A stretch of 64,000 nucleotides of DNA, from assembly GCA_008360975.2 (NCBI GenBank), contig CM039193.1, positions 16,296,501 through 16,360,500 of the forward strand, read 5' to 3'. Below, in pieces: positions 42,201 to 49,292 of this stretch (positions are counted from its first letter, which is position 1; every line of letters starts with the position of its first letter). The notes beneath the pieces are model-generated. The model was not told where the DNA came from. It did not search any database and saw only the letters and a list, made by a program, of their open reading frames with translations. This DNA comes from Lichenostomus cassidix. Taxonomy: Eukaryota; Chordata; Aves; Passeriformes; Meliphagidae. The translations under genes were made by a program, and so were the position numbers.

Positions 42201-45200
42201 GTGCTCTTCCTGCTGCTCCTGCATCTCTCCAGAGGCAGCTGGACACATGCTTTACCTCTGAGGCAGCAGTGAGTATAGCCATCAATTCTGAGGACAAGAG
42301 GAGAAACTACAAAACTCAGTGGGCATTTTCATTCAAAAATACCTGCAATTAGGGCACTTAAAGACTTTAACCAAATTGCCTAAGAGGGTATTGGTGTAAA
42401 AAATACCATGTTGTGACCTTGAAACGGGAAGCACTGAAAAAGCATTCTCACCTGAGCTGTAATCTTTCAGTCGCAGGTCCTTCACAGGTGTCCCATCAGG
42501 CCCTCGGAAAGCATTGAGAATCTACAAGAAAAACCAGATCCACTTTATCTCCAAAAATCAAACCTCCAAAACCAGGTATGTGCTACTGCACAGTTCTCTC
42601 TCTCCAAGAGTTCTTTCCTTTCTAGGTTAAGTCTGTTACAAACTGACACACTTTCTTAATTAAGTTCCAGCAGTACCCAAGAATTGTTACCGAATTTTGA
42701 GAAGTATTGTTGGGTTTTGTTTGAAGAAGCGAGCACCATTTACACCACAATTCAACTGTTCAAAGGTTTATTACGCTGGTTTCAGCCAGACAGCTCAACT
42801 CAGATCCTTATTTAAGGTCAAAGATGTCCCACTGCCTTTAAGAAAATCAAAGTACAAGGACAACTGCTCTGAGTCTTATCATCCTCTGAAGGACAAAGTT
42901 CCTGCTGTGAGTTCTCCTGTATCAAGCCTCAGAAGCTGATAGCTACAGCTAACCCTAGCAAAAACTGCTGCATGTAGGGGTTGTCATGCCTGGAATTGTC
43001 ACCAAACAAACAAAAAACCCCAAAACTAAAGTCCTAATTCATAGCAGAAGCTTTAGGAAATGGAGCTACTTTCACTTTGTAGCCTAGATTATTTTACATT
43101 TTTTTACTAAAACCAGTAGGAGCAGTAGACATCTTTTCCATCTTTGTAAGATCTCATTTAAGCAATTTCAAGTAACTAAGAACAAACAAGTTCACTTAGA
43201 CACTACACGTCTTCAGAGCCCAAAATAGTAGTAACAATATTTGGTATATATAAAGCCGTGATGAAGTAAGGCATGTTACAGAGTCTGGAGTCAAGGCTTC
43301 TAGCTATCAACACCCCACATGCAACCACAGAAAAACTCATCACTTCTAGAACCCCCAAAAACCCAAAATAATCAAATAACAGGTAACATTGCAGTGACTT
43401 CTAAATCTGGATTTTCCCCTGGGGAAAATGACAGACCATCTGATCTACATTAACCAGACTTAAAAGCGGTTCTTTGGAAACCCTCAACAGAAGTTTCTGG
43501 ATGAGAAACATCCCACTTACATCATCCTTTGTGGCAGTTTCAGGCACTCCTCCTAGTCGAATGAGCTTGCTTGGCTTCACATACTTGGGGCAGGTCCGGT
43601 AATCTTGGTCCTTGAGTTCACACAATCAAGATGGTTTTACAAATGAGAAATGGTAGCTCACAAGATACACAAGCAGTAGCAAAATAAAGCAGAGGATAAT
43701 TCAAAGGCAAAGGCCCATAAGCAGCCTGACTGAAAGCTTTAACCCCTGTCTGAGATTCAGGGAGGTCTGGAGGAGCCTTTCACATGCTCACTGAGCTGTA
43801 TAGTAAGAACTAGCTCCAGGAAAATAAAATGGGCAAATCATATCTCTCTGCTTTCCATCAGTGGGAGATTCAAATTCAATAGTAGTTATTCAAATTCAAT
43901 AGCAGTTATTAACTCAGTAATTATCACTACCTTCAGATTTCCAAGATAACTCTGAAGGAAAACAATGTACAATAGCAGTTGTACACAGACCCAGCCAAGG
44001 CAGGAGCTTCTCTCTGATACTGCTCATAAGCAACACCCAGGAGAAAATAACAAAATAAGTTTTATCTGTAACCACTTCCCCCAACACTCTCTGTCTGGTC
44101 ATTCTCAATTTGGGGACTTTCTGAACCAAATCTGGTTCTACATATTTAGCAACTCTCACTTGCTGAACTGCACTTCTCTTGAGAAGTGTTTCTGAGATAG
44201 AAAGGGTGCCTATTAAATAACCTGTAGCAGAGAATGATCCCAGAGAAGGATGGTGAATTAGAGTAGAACTCAAGTGGTGGTATATGGATGAAGACTCCCT
44301 CCCAACTTCTTCCATTCTTTGGCCAATACATGTTTAACAGAAACATCAACTGACAAAACCACCTACCTGAAGGTTCTTATAGGGCCTAGAATCTTTGCTG
44401 GGTTTTCCTTCCGAAAAGGACTTGCCATGTTCGTAATCAAACATCTGGTGCCCTGGCAGCCGGTGATCTACATCACGATATTCCATGTTCCGGTAGTCTG
44501 TATCTTGCCTCCCAAGGAAATCCAGGTCACCTTCACCCTTTAACCCAAGATCAGAATCGGATCTTTGCTGCTCCCCCCCAGAAAGCTGCTGCTGTTGCTG
44601 CTTGTTAGCAAAGGTCTGAGGTTGCTCTTCTTGGTCCTGAAGAATAGGAAGAGGTCCGCGGCTATTTTGGAAATTGTGCGAAGTGTCATCTTCAAGACCC
44701 AGTCCCAGGGACTCCTCTTCTCTGGCTGGTGCTTCCGAGTGTTGAAATTCTCCTTTTTGGCTACCAAAAGGAGTTCTGTCTAGACCAAGTGCAGACTCAT
44801 CTCTTTTGCTGGTGCTTAAACCAGTGCCCTCTCTTTCTGCTAAAGGTACAGTAGATTGGTTGTGCCTAAAATCTACAATGTTTTGATCCATGGGAGGCAT
44901 TTCCCTATCTGAAAAGTCCATGGGAGGAGCCACATCTCTGCTCCTAAAATCCTGATCAGATCGGGACCTGTGCCTATTTCTGACGAAGTCTGATGACGGT
45001 GCATTCCTGTTTCTGAAGTCCAGATCAGAGGTGCCCACACCCCTGAAGTCCAAATCAGGTACATCCCTATTTCTGAAGTCTGAATAGGAATGTTCTCTGC
45101 CCCTGTAGTCTAACTCAGACATGTCTCTTGCCCTAAAATCTGAATGAGGCCCATCTCGACCTCTGAAGTCTAAATCGTAAGACCCCCTTCCCCTGAAGTC

Positions 45201-47898
45201 TGATGGAGGCTCATCCCTGCCCCTGTAATCCACATTATGTGCTTCCCTATCCCTGTAGTTCATCCGGAACGTGTCCCTGTTCCTGTAGTCCCCTGAAGGA
45301 ACGTCCCCACCCCTAAAGTCCATCGGGGGCCCTTCTCTGTCCCGGAAGTCTCCAGAGTACATATCCCTGCCCCTGTATTCAGAAGGGGGTGGCTCCCTAC
45401 CTCTAAAATCCATCTGAGACTCGTCTCTGCCCTGGAAGTCAGACGGTGGGAAATCCCTGCCCCTGAAATCATGGTGCCCCTCCCCACCTCTGAAGTCACT
45501 ACGTGGTCCATCTCTAGCTCCATAGCTGAAAGAAGGTTCCTCTCTGTTGGCAAACTGAGGATTGAGGAGGCCTGAGAGTGCCTGGATATCAAAAGGAAGT
45601 GATTTTCTGCCAGAGAAGTTGCCAGAGTGTCTTTCTTGAGCAAGACTATCAAGGGAAGGAGGATATTCCCTGTTCCACCCGGGAGCAAACCTTTCTTCTT
45701 GGCTCCCACTGTAGAAATAAAGACAGTATTATTCATAACGTGCTTAAGAGTCTGAAATCTACACAGCAGCACATTCTTCTCTAAACTTTTATAGAGCTGT
45801 GTAACAGTCTAAGATCCGCAGAAGATATTGATGTTTGGCAGTTTAAGATGAGGCAGCATACGACAGATGTGAGAAAGTAAACTTGGGTGCTCCCATTTCA
45901 GCACAATTTCCAGAAGCACTCAACAGGGAATACCTGCAATATTAATGGGTTAATGATGGTAGCAATCCACATAGTCCTGCACTGCACACAGCTCTGCAGC
46001 TGTCCAGGTGCCAGCAGCTGGTGTGTTGGTTCATTAGCATCACCAGCACACACCTCTGAGGAACCCAGGAGCTTAAGCTCTCTGGGCAGTATGGAAACAG
46101 CTAACCTAACACATCATCCTGAGGCACATGAAAGCGGAGGTTACCAAACAGGCTTTATTGACATGCTACAAAGACTCATTTATGCTTCCTTGTGCTGGAG
46201 TCCAAACAGGAAAATTCTGAAAGCCATCAGTTCAGAAATTGAGGGTGCCTCACAGGACTATGCCAACAATCAACATCCAAGATGTCCCTGTGCTCGTGCC
46301 TCCAGAGTGTCTTACAGCAAGTTCACAACACTACAGCTATGAGCTCTCCCAATAGCTCCATAAAAAGACTCAGAAGGAAGTTTCCTCTTAAGGCAGTTTT
46401 TCAAAATCCAATGGGGCGTTTTTCTTTTTTTGAGATGGAGCTACCTGATTTTTTATCTAAACAAGGCTCCAATACATTTTTAAAAAATAGAATAATACAG
46501 TATCAACACATTTTAAAATAACACCAAATGCTACCCAAAGCAGGGGACTTTTCCTTAGCAACTACAGCAAGTCATGTTGTCCTCTGAGTTTCACTACAGA
46601 ATCACTCACCAAGATTAATTAAAGCATACACAGATTTCCTAAGTTACACGGTCCATTACATCACCATGTAAAACAGCAATTAAAACTTGGATCAAGATCA
46701 GCATTCCCCACCCAATACATTAAAGAATGATGCTAATAAAATCCACTTAAAAACCATCAGAACAGGTAACTATTGATGCCATCACAAGACACAATCACTC
46801 ACTCATCAACAGTGTACTGATTTTCATCAGCTTTCTCAAACATTACAGTAGACAATTATTTGAAGTATTCTTATGGCAGAAACCTAAGGTATGCCATGAG
46901 CAGTACCCTTATCATGCTGATTTTCAAGGAACTGAGGTGCACACAAGAGCAAAGTATGAAAGAAATATGCACAACAAAGGAAAATTGTAGATTTTGGTGG
47001 CTTCGTTTTTATACCCAGAGCTCTCTTGCAAACACAGGCCCCACTAACAACCAGAGGAACATAAGCTAAGAAAAATATTGTGCTGTGCAGGTGAGCTGCA
47101 TGTGAATCTTTAGAACAATTGCAGTGACATTCAAAAATGTCTTATGAAGGAGTATATGGGGATATGGACATTTTGCAAGTACATGTAGTGGTAGGACAAT
47201 GGGGAATTGGTTCAAACTGAAAGAGAGCAAGTTTAGATTAGATACCAGAAAGAAATGCTTCCCTGTGAGGGTGGTGAGGCCCTGGCACAGGTTGTCCAGA
47301 GAAGTTGTGGATGTCCCCTCCTGGAAGGGTTCAAGACCAGGTTGGACAGGGCTTGGAGCAACCTGGGATAGTGGAAGGTGTCCTTGTCCATGGCAGGGGG
47401 CTGGGACAAGATGGTCTCTAAAGTCCCATCCAACCCAAACCATTCTGTGATTCTATTATATATGGACTTACTAACCTCGTGGAAAGAATTAAATTCTCAA
47501 AATTTTCATAAAATCAATGAATGTGCCAGTATTCCTGAACTTATTTTCTTCTCTTACAGGTGTTAACAGCACATAACAGCAAAAGCCATATGGCATATCA
47601 CCTTAGCTCACAACAGCTAATCTAAGCATCACTAGAAAAGGTGGTGTGGGGAAAGAACAGAAATATTAAAACATGCTGTTGTTTAAAAACTAAATTAAAA
47701 ACTACACAGAAATGCAAAACCAGTCAATTAACTTGTCTGTTCTAGGGCAATCACAACTAGCTCCACACAGACCTCACAACTTCTACCAAAGCAGTAAACA
47801 GAGTGCTCCCATGGCTTACTGTATTTAAGCCACACTGTACGTTCAAGTGCTTACCGAAAAGACCCCATTCTGTTGCCTTGTCGATGGTCTCCCCACAT
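184..47898 (-). CDS. RBM6: RBM6, RNA-binding motif protein 6 (3'-truncated by window edge)
   Basis: Nuclear RNA-binding splicing regulator of the RBM5/RBM6/RBM10 family. I assembled 16 coding exons on the minus strand: 47898-47855, 45708-44367, 43610-43521, 42521-42452, 30383-30310, 11001-10927, 9376-9316, 6705-6454, 5964-5804, 5082-4985, 4491-4449, 3853-3793, 2853-2762, 2068-1916, 1034-945, 273-184. All junctions are GT-AG and phases agree, giving 932 residues. Domain order: N-terminal decapeptide repeats (about residues 80-295), RRM1 (about 477-560), RanBP2-type zinc finger (about 558-585), RRM2 (about 670-755), OCRE tyrosine repeats (about 797-825), then a charged linker. The repeat-rich N-terminus separates RBM6 from RBM5 and RBM10. 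The start MWGD is the one known for human RBM6. The C-terminal C2H2 finger and G-patch are outside the window. Odd: two near-identical 90-nt exons end the visible model. Confidence 0.97.
945..1034 (-). CDS. RBM6: RBM6 exon 16, first copy of a duplicated exon
   Basis: 90 nt, phase 0 to 0, residues 873-902: [20 protein letters not shown] then [10 protein letters not shown]. The [11 protein letters not shown] core matches the post-OCRE segment of human RBM6. The acceptor is ATTTTTCAG and the donor CTG|GTAAGG. It is 21/30 identical in protein and about 70/90 in nucleotides to the exon at 184-273. Confidence 0.9.
1916..2068 (-). CDS. RBM6: RBM6 exon 15, charged post-OCRE linker
   Basis: 153 nt, phase 0, residues 822-872. 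It begins [20 protein letters not shown] and ends in a K/D-rich stretch ([13 protein letters not shown]). This resembles in position and charge the KKEMSKRDGKEKKDRG linker of the human protein. The acceptor is CTCTTTCAG and the donor AAG|GTAACT. Confidence 0.93.
2762..2853 (-). CDS. RBM6: RBM6 exon 14, OCRE domain
   Basis: 92 nt encoding residues 791-821. It holds the diagnostic tyrosine repeats [13 protein letters not shown] and GTYYDPRTQ of an OCRE domain, the module that in RBM5-family proteins contacts spliceosomal SmN/B proteins. The acceptor is CTCTTCAG and the donor CAG|GTGAGT. Confidence 0.96.
3793..3853 (-). CDS. RBM6: RBM6 exon 13, Arg-rich linker
   Basis: 61 nt encoding [20 protein letters not shown] (residues 771-790) plus one base. 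The human protein has a similar RDRRGGGR stretch. The acceptor is TACTCCAG and the donor AGT|GTAAGT. Confidence 0.92.
4449..4491 (-). CDS. RBM6: RBM6 exon 12, short linker microexon
   Basis: 43 nt encoding [14 protein letters not shown] after a split Arg codon (residues 756-770). Human RBM6 has RRNDSGDHSDHMHYY here. The acceptor is TTTTAACAG and the donor CCG|GTAGGT. Confidence 0.92.
4985..5082 (-). CDS. RBM6: RBM6 exon 11, end of RRM2
   Basis: 98 nt encoding [20 protein letters not shown] and then [12 protein letters not shown] (residues 724-755 plus two bases). These are helix 2 and the final strand of RRM2. The acceptor is TTTTTACAG and the donor AAG|GTACAG. Confidence 0.95.
5804..5964 (-). 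CDS. RBM6: RBM6 exon 10, RRM2 core
   Basis: 161 nt encoding [20 protein letters not shown] and on to [13 protein letters not shown] (residues 670-723). TIMLKRI is the RNP2 strand and GQTYGFIEL the RNP1 strand of RRM2; both match human RBM6 closely. The acceptor is TCTCTCAG and the donor GCT|GTGAGT. Confidence 0.96.
6454..6705 (-). CDS. RBM6: RBM6 exon 9, linker between zinc finger and RRM2
   Basis: 252 nt encoding residues 586-669, beginning [20 protein letters not shown] and rich in P, Q, E and R. It contains [11 protein letters not shown], which resembles the human EPRKREEGQE stretch. The acceptor is TCTTATAG and the donor GAA|GTGAGT. It corresponds to the low-complexity linker before RRM2. 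Confidence 0.93.
7780..7848 (-). CDS. RBM6: Possible 69-nt RBM6 cassette exon
   Basis: On the minus strand, a pyrimidine-rich acceptor (CTCTCTTACAG) and a strong donor (TCA|GTAAGAG) frame 69 nt. In the phase left by the zinc-finger exon it is open and would insert 23 residues, G- and E-rich, before the Thr-Glu-Thr of the next exon. Length is a multiple of three, so inclusion or skipping both keep frame. I know of no counterpart in human RBM6, and direct joining of exons 8 and 9 gives the better match there, so this may be a chance or alternative exon. Confidence 0.3.
8600..8872 (+). mobile_element. CR1 LINE 3' fragment
   Basis: The typical CR1 3' end is visible: GGAAATGGCCTCAA, TTAGGGAAAATTTCTTCACC, AACAGGCTGCCCTGGGAAGT, and a terminal CCTTTTCCAACCTTAATGAT followed by a GATTCCATGATTATGTGATCC-like tail. 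It is 5'-truncated, as most CR1 copies are. It lies antisense to RBM6 inside an intron. Confidence 0.92.
9316..9376 (-). CDS. RBM6: RBM6 exon 8, RanBP2-type zinc finger
   Basis: 61 nt encoding [20 protein letters not shown] (residues 566-585) plus one base. It supplies the remaining zinc-ligand cysteines of the finger. The acceptor is CGTTGCAG and the donor ATG|GTGAGT. Confidence 0.94.
10927..11001 (-). CDS. RBM6: RBM6 exon 7, RRM1 end and zinc finger start
   Basis: 75 nt, phase 0 to 0, residues 541-565. It encodes [14 protein letters not shown], the last RRM1 strand, and then CPEFWRCKR, the first half of the RanBP2-type zinc finger (Trp and first cysteine). The acceptor is CTCAACAG and the donor CGT|GTAAGT. 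Confidence 0.95.
15804..15829. repeat. Perfect 11-bp inverted repeat, 4-nt loop
   Basis: Arms ATCATTTAAAA and TTTTAAATGAT flank the loop ATTA, inside an AT-rich block at about 15,710-15,840 that also has TAAT homeodomain-type cores. It is a potential cruciform or a paired AT-rich factor site. No function is shown. Confidence 0.7.
18430..18478 (+). mobile_element. CR1 LINE terminal fragment
   Basis: A short piece of the CR1 3' terminus: ATTGGACTTGATCTTAAAGG, then TCTTTTCCAACCTAAATGA. Only the last 50 or so bases are recognisable. Confidence 0.75.
30310..30383 (-). CDS. RBM6: RBM6 exon 6, RRM1 RNP1 strand
   Basis: 74 nt encoding [20 protein letters not shown] and MEANQ (residues 516-540). It contains the RNP1-like YGYVCVEF. 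It lies between introns of about 12.1 and 19.3 kb. The donor CAG|GTTGCT is weak, with T instead of A or G at +3, and an intronic U-rich run starts about 35 nt downstream. Because 74 nt is not a multiple of three, skipping it would shift the frame. Confidence 0.95.
33140..33183. repeat. 13-bp perfect inverted repeat
   Basis: GCTTCCATTTCAG at 33140-33152 and its reverse complement CTGAAATGGAAGC at 33171-33183, separated by 18 nt. It would form a short hairpin in RNA from either strand. Confidence 0.7.
40209..40234. promoter_or_regulatory. Cluster of three GATA-type sites
   Basis: Two GATAAG motifs on the plus strand (40209-40214 and 40221-40226) and a TTATCT (GATA on the minus strand) just after lie within 26 bp. 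The following 100 bp keep several CpGs (TTTCGAG, TTGCGTG, TTACGGC), unusual for an AT-rich intron. Could be an enhancer; only the motifs are seen. Confidence 0.35.
42452..42521 (-). CDS. RBM6: RBM6 exon 5, RRM1
   Basis: 70 nt encoding [20 protein letters not shown] and the following YSS, residues 493-515, plus one base of a Gly codon. This is helix 1 and strand 2 of RRM1. The acceptor is TTCTTGTAG and the donor CAG|GTGAGA. Confidence 0.95.
43521..43610 (-). CDS. RBM6: RBM6 exon 4, start of RRM1
   Basis: 90 nt encoding [20 protein letters not shown] and then [10 protein letters not shown], residues 463-492. The LIRLGGVP segment is the RNP2 strand of RRM1. The acceptor is CTCAAG and the donor GAT|GTAAGT. 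Phase is 0 at both ends. Confidence 0.95.
43868..43910. repeat. 20-bp tandem duplication
   Basis: Two adjacent 20-bp copies that differ at one base (AGTAGTT against AGCAGTT), a recent local duplication in an intron. Confidence 0.7.
44367..45708 (-). CDS. RBM6: RBM6 exon 3, large repeat-encoding exon
   Basis: This single exon of 1,342 nt encodes residues 15-462. It opens with [11 protein letters not shown], matching human RBM6, and continues into about 20 imperfect ten-residue repeats of the type D-F/Y-R-G-R-D-x4. It ends in a Q-rich, acidic stretch leading to RRM1. The acceptor is TTTCTACAG and the donor CAG|GTAGGT. It carries most of the N-terminal region, which in RBM6 is linked to self-association. 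The reading frame has no interruption. Confidence 0.97.
44890..45515 (-). repeat. Decapeptide-encoding 30-bp repeat array in RBM6 exon 3
   Basis: About 20 tandem units of roughly 30 bp, each encoding D[FY]RGR[DE] followed by four variable residues. Units are mostly ten residues, with occasional 9- or 11-13-residue units. On the plus strand the recurring core reads CCCCTGAAGTC or CCCCTGTAGTC. The reading frame is kept throughout. Charged residues alternate D and R, giving a low-complexity, RG-like region. Confidence 0.9.
45709..47854. other. RBM6 intron 2
   Basis: About 2.1 kb, AT-rich, with a CR1 3' fragment at 47186-47457 close to the start-codon exon. No other element is recognised. Confidence 0.6.
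47186..47457 (+). mobile_element. CR1 LINE 3' fragment
   Basis: This CR1 3' end is of a different subfamily from the copy at 8.6 kb. It shows TTCAAACTGAAAGAGAGCAA, GTGAGGGTGGTGAGGCCCTG, GGACAGGGCTTGGAGCAACC, TGGGATAGTGGAAGGTGTCC and a terminal CCAACCCAAACCATTCTGTG followed by ATTCTAT. This version is common in neoavian birds. It is antisense to RBM6. Confidence 0.93.
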
Positions 47899-47940
47899 TT
47901 TGATCTTGTCTGGTAGGCTTTCAGAAGTGGTTAATTCACT
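47855..47940 (-). CDS. RBM6: RBM6 exon 2, start codon
   Basis: The ATG is at 47,898-47,896 and the peptide begins [14 protein letters not shown], close to the human N-terminus. The donor is CG|GTAAGC at 47,854. The 5' boundary at 47,940 is inferred from an AG after a T/G-rich stretch and is less certain. The exon ends two bases into an Arg codon that is completed by the next exon. Confidence 0.9.
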
Positions 47941-48627
47941 CTAACAACACCCAGACACCACAACCTGTTGAATAAATGACACGACGATAAGCCAGGAGGC
48001 AAAGAACACATATGACATGAGAAAAACACTGCTGGTTAGAAGGGGAGTGTGTAACATCTGATCAGGATCCACAGATATACAAGACCACACTTAGGCATGA
48101 ATGAACTGAAGTGTTGCATTTCTCCACATTCAAATCTGTAAGCGTCAAACGACTCCTGAAATCAAACTGTCAATATGGTGGGCAAACAATTCGATATCTG
48201 CTTTGATTAACATAGAGCTTTCCAACATACTGTGCTGTCTGACACTATTCAGGGTGCAGCTAGAAATGTGAGAACATTGCCATCTATAAACAACAAGAAC
48301 CACTGCCGAACAACAGTTTGCAATTAATGTTTAATCCAAACTATTTCTGCCAAAAGCTCTTTGCTGTTCAAGGAAATGATCACCAGTCTTGGTCTACCAT
48401 GGGTATTTTGCCCTCAGAAATATGTAGATAACACAGGAAGTTTTGCCAATAAATCATGACAGGCACTGTTCTCCAACGCTGCCCTCATCAAGTGGAGTGA
48501 CGCAAATAACACTTGCCTCAACAGAAATCTAAAATTTCATCCACTTCCTCCCACCAGCAGAGAAGGTGAGGATTTCCTGGCAATAACCAAAGCCAGGACT
48601 TGAAATAGGAAGTACTTCCGTCTTTCC

Positions 48628-48674
48628 AAAAAAAAAAAAAAAAAGGAAAAAAAAAAGAAAAAAGAAAAGACTGC
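48628..48674 (+). repeat. Poly-A/purine tract
   Basis: A run of 17 or so A residues followed by AAGG/AAAG-interrupted A tracts. It may be the tail of an old retroposed sequence or a simple repeat. The 200 bp to its left show no recognisable retroposon. Confidence 0.8.
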
Positions 48675-48764
48675 AGCAGAGCATGGAGGAAATGGAGGGA
48701 GATGAGGGAGATGGTGGCAACCTGATGGCCAATCCAGCTGCAGTGCTGCAGGAGGAGGGCTGCC

Positions 48765-49292
48765 ATGCCACCAGACCATGGCCAGGAGACCTGGGGCTGG
48801 AGCTCACACACTGCTCCAAACAGAGATTATTTAACTCCAGTGCTTCAGGGGACAGAGGACAGTACAGATGGTCACTGCCAGGCCTGGCTAGAGCAGCTCT
48901 CGTCAAAGAAAAGCTTACAAAGTCCTGTTTGTTCTCCCTTCCAAAGGTCAGTGCTGCTGTACCAGAGGCAGGTCGACAAAGCAGGTTATGACAGACCTTA
49001 CACCAGGGAGCGATTCCGGATGCTGCTGCTGGCAGCTGCCTGTGCCAAGGAGCTGAGGGAGCTGCCGTGCCAAGAGAAAGAACATGCTCTTGCCAGTGTC
49101 CACCACCTGCCAGGGAAGGCTCAGGTGGGAGCCAGGGACAGCAGTTTCTGGCAGCCTCAGAAACCAAGCGTGCAGAGGCTGAGGAAGCAAACCTGTGCCA
49201 TCACCCCAACGTCACTTCCAAAGAAACAGGTTCATTCAGTTGGCCACTCAAGTCAGAGTACTGGGTCTGCTCACCTTTTACATGGCTCTTGA
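48765..49292 (+). other. Unassigned coding-like open frame antisense to RBM6
   Basis: An open frame of 175 codons on the plus strand within RBM6 intron 1. The central part, about 48946-49124, reads like protein: an RPYTRERFRMLLLAAACAKE helix-like segment with about 64 percent G or C at third positions (34 of 53 codons in 48966-49124). A possible acceptor lies before it (CCCTTCCAAAG) and a donor after it (CTCAG|GTGGGA at 49125). I do not recognise the family. It may be an exon of an unannotated antisense gene, a decayed exon, or chance. Confidence 0.25.

Larger units (their letters stand above)
30384..42451. other. RBM6 intron, about 12.1 kb
   Basis: Second long intron within RRM1. It includes poly-T/poly-A runs (31746-31771, 38020-38060), a 13-bp inverted repeat at 33140-33183 and a GATA-site cluster at 40209-40234. 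I see no exon or transposon of known type. Confidence 0.6.
42522..44366. other. RBM6 introns around exon 4
   Basis: Two introns of about 1.0 and 0.76 kb. A local direct repeat of a 20-bp unit (ATTCAAATTCAATAGTAGTT, with one change in the second copy) sits at about 43868-43910. Nothing else stands out. Confidence 0.6.

Noticed and set aside
48628..48674. Poly-A tract as the tail of a processed pseudogene
   Set aside because: No spliced-gene homology can be seen in the sequence to its left, and no target-site duplication is apparent.
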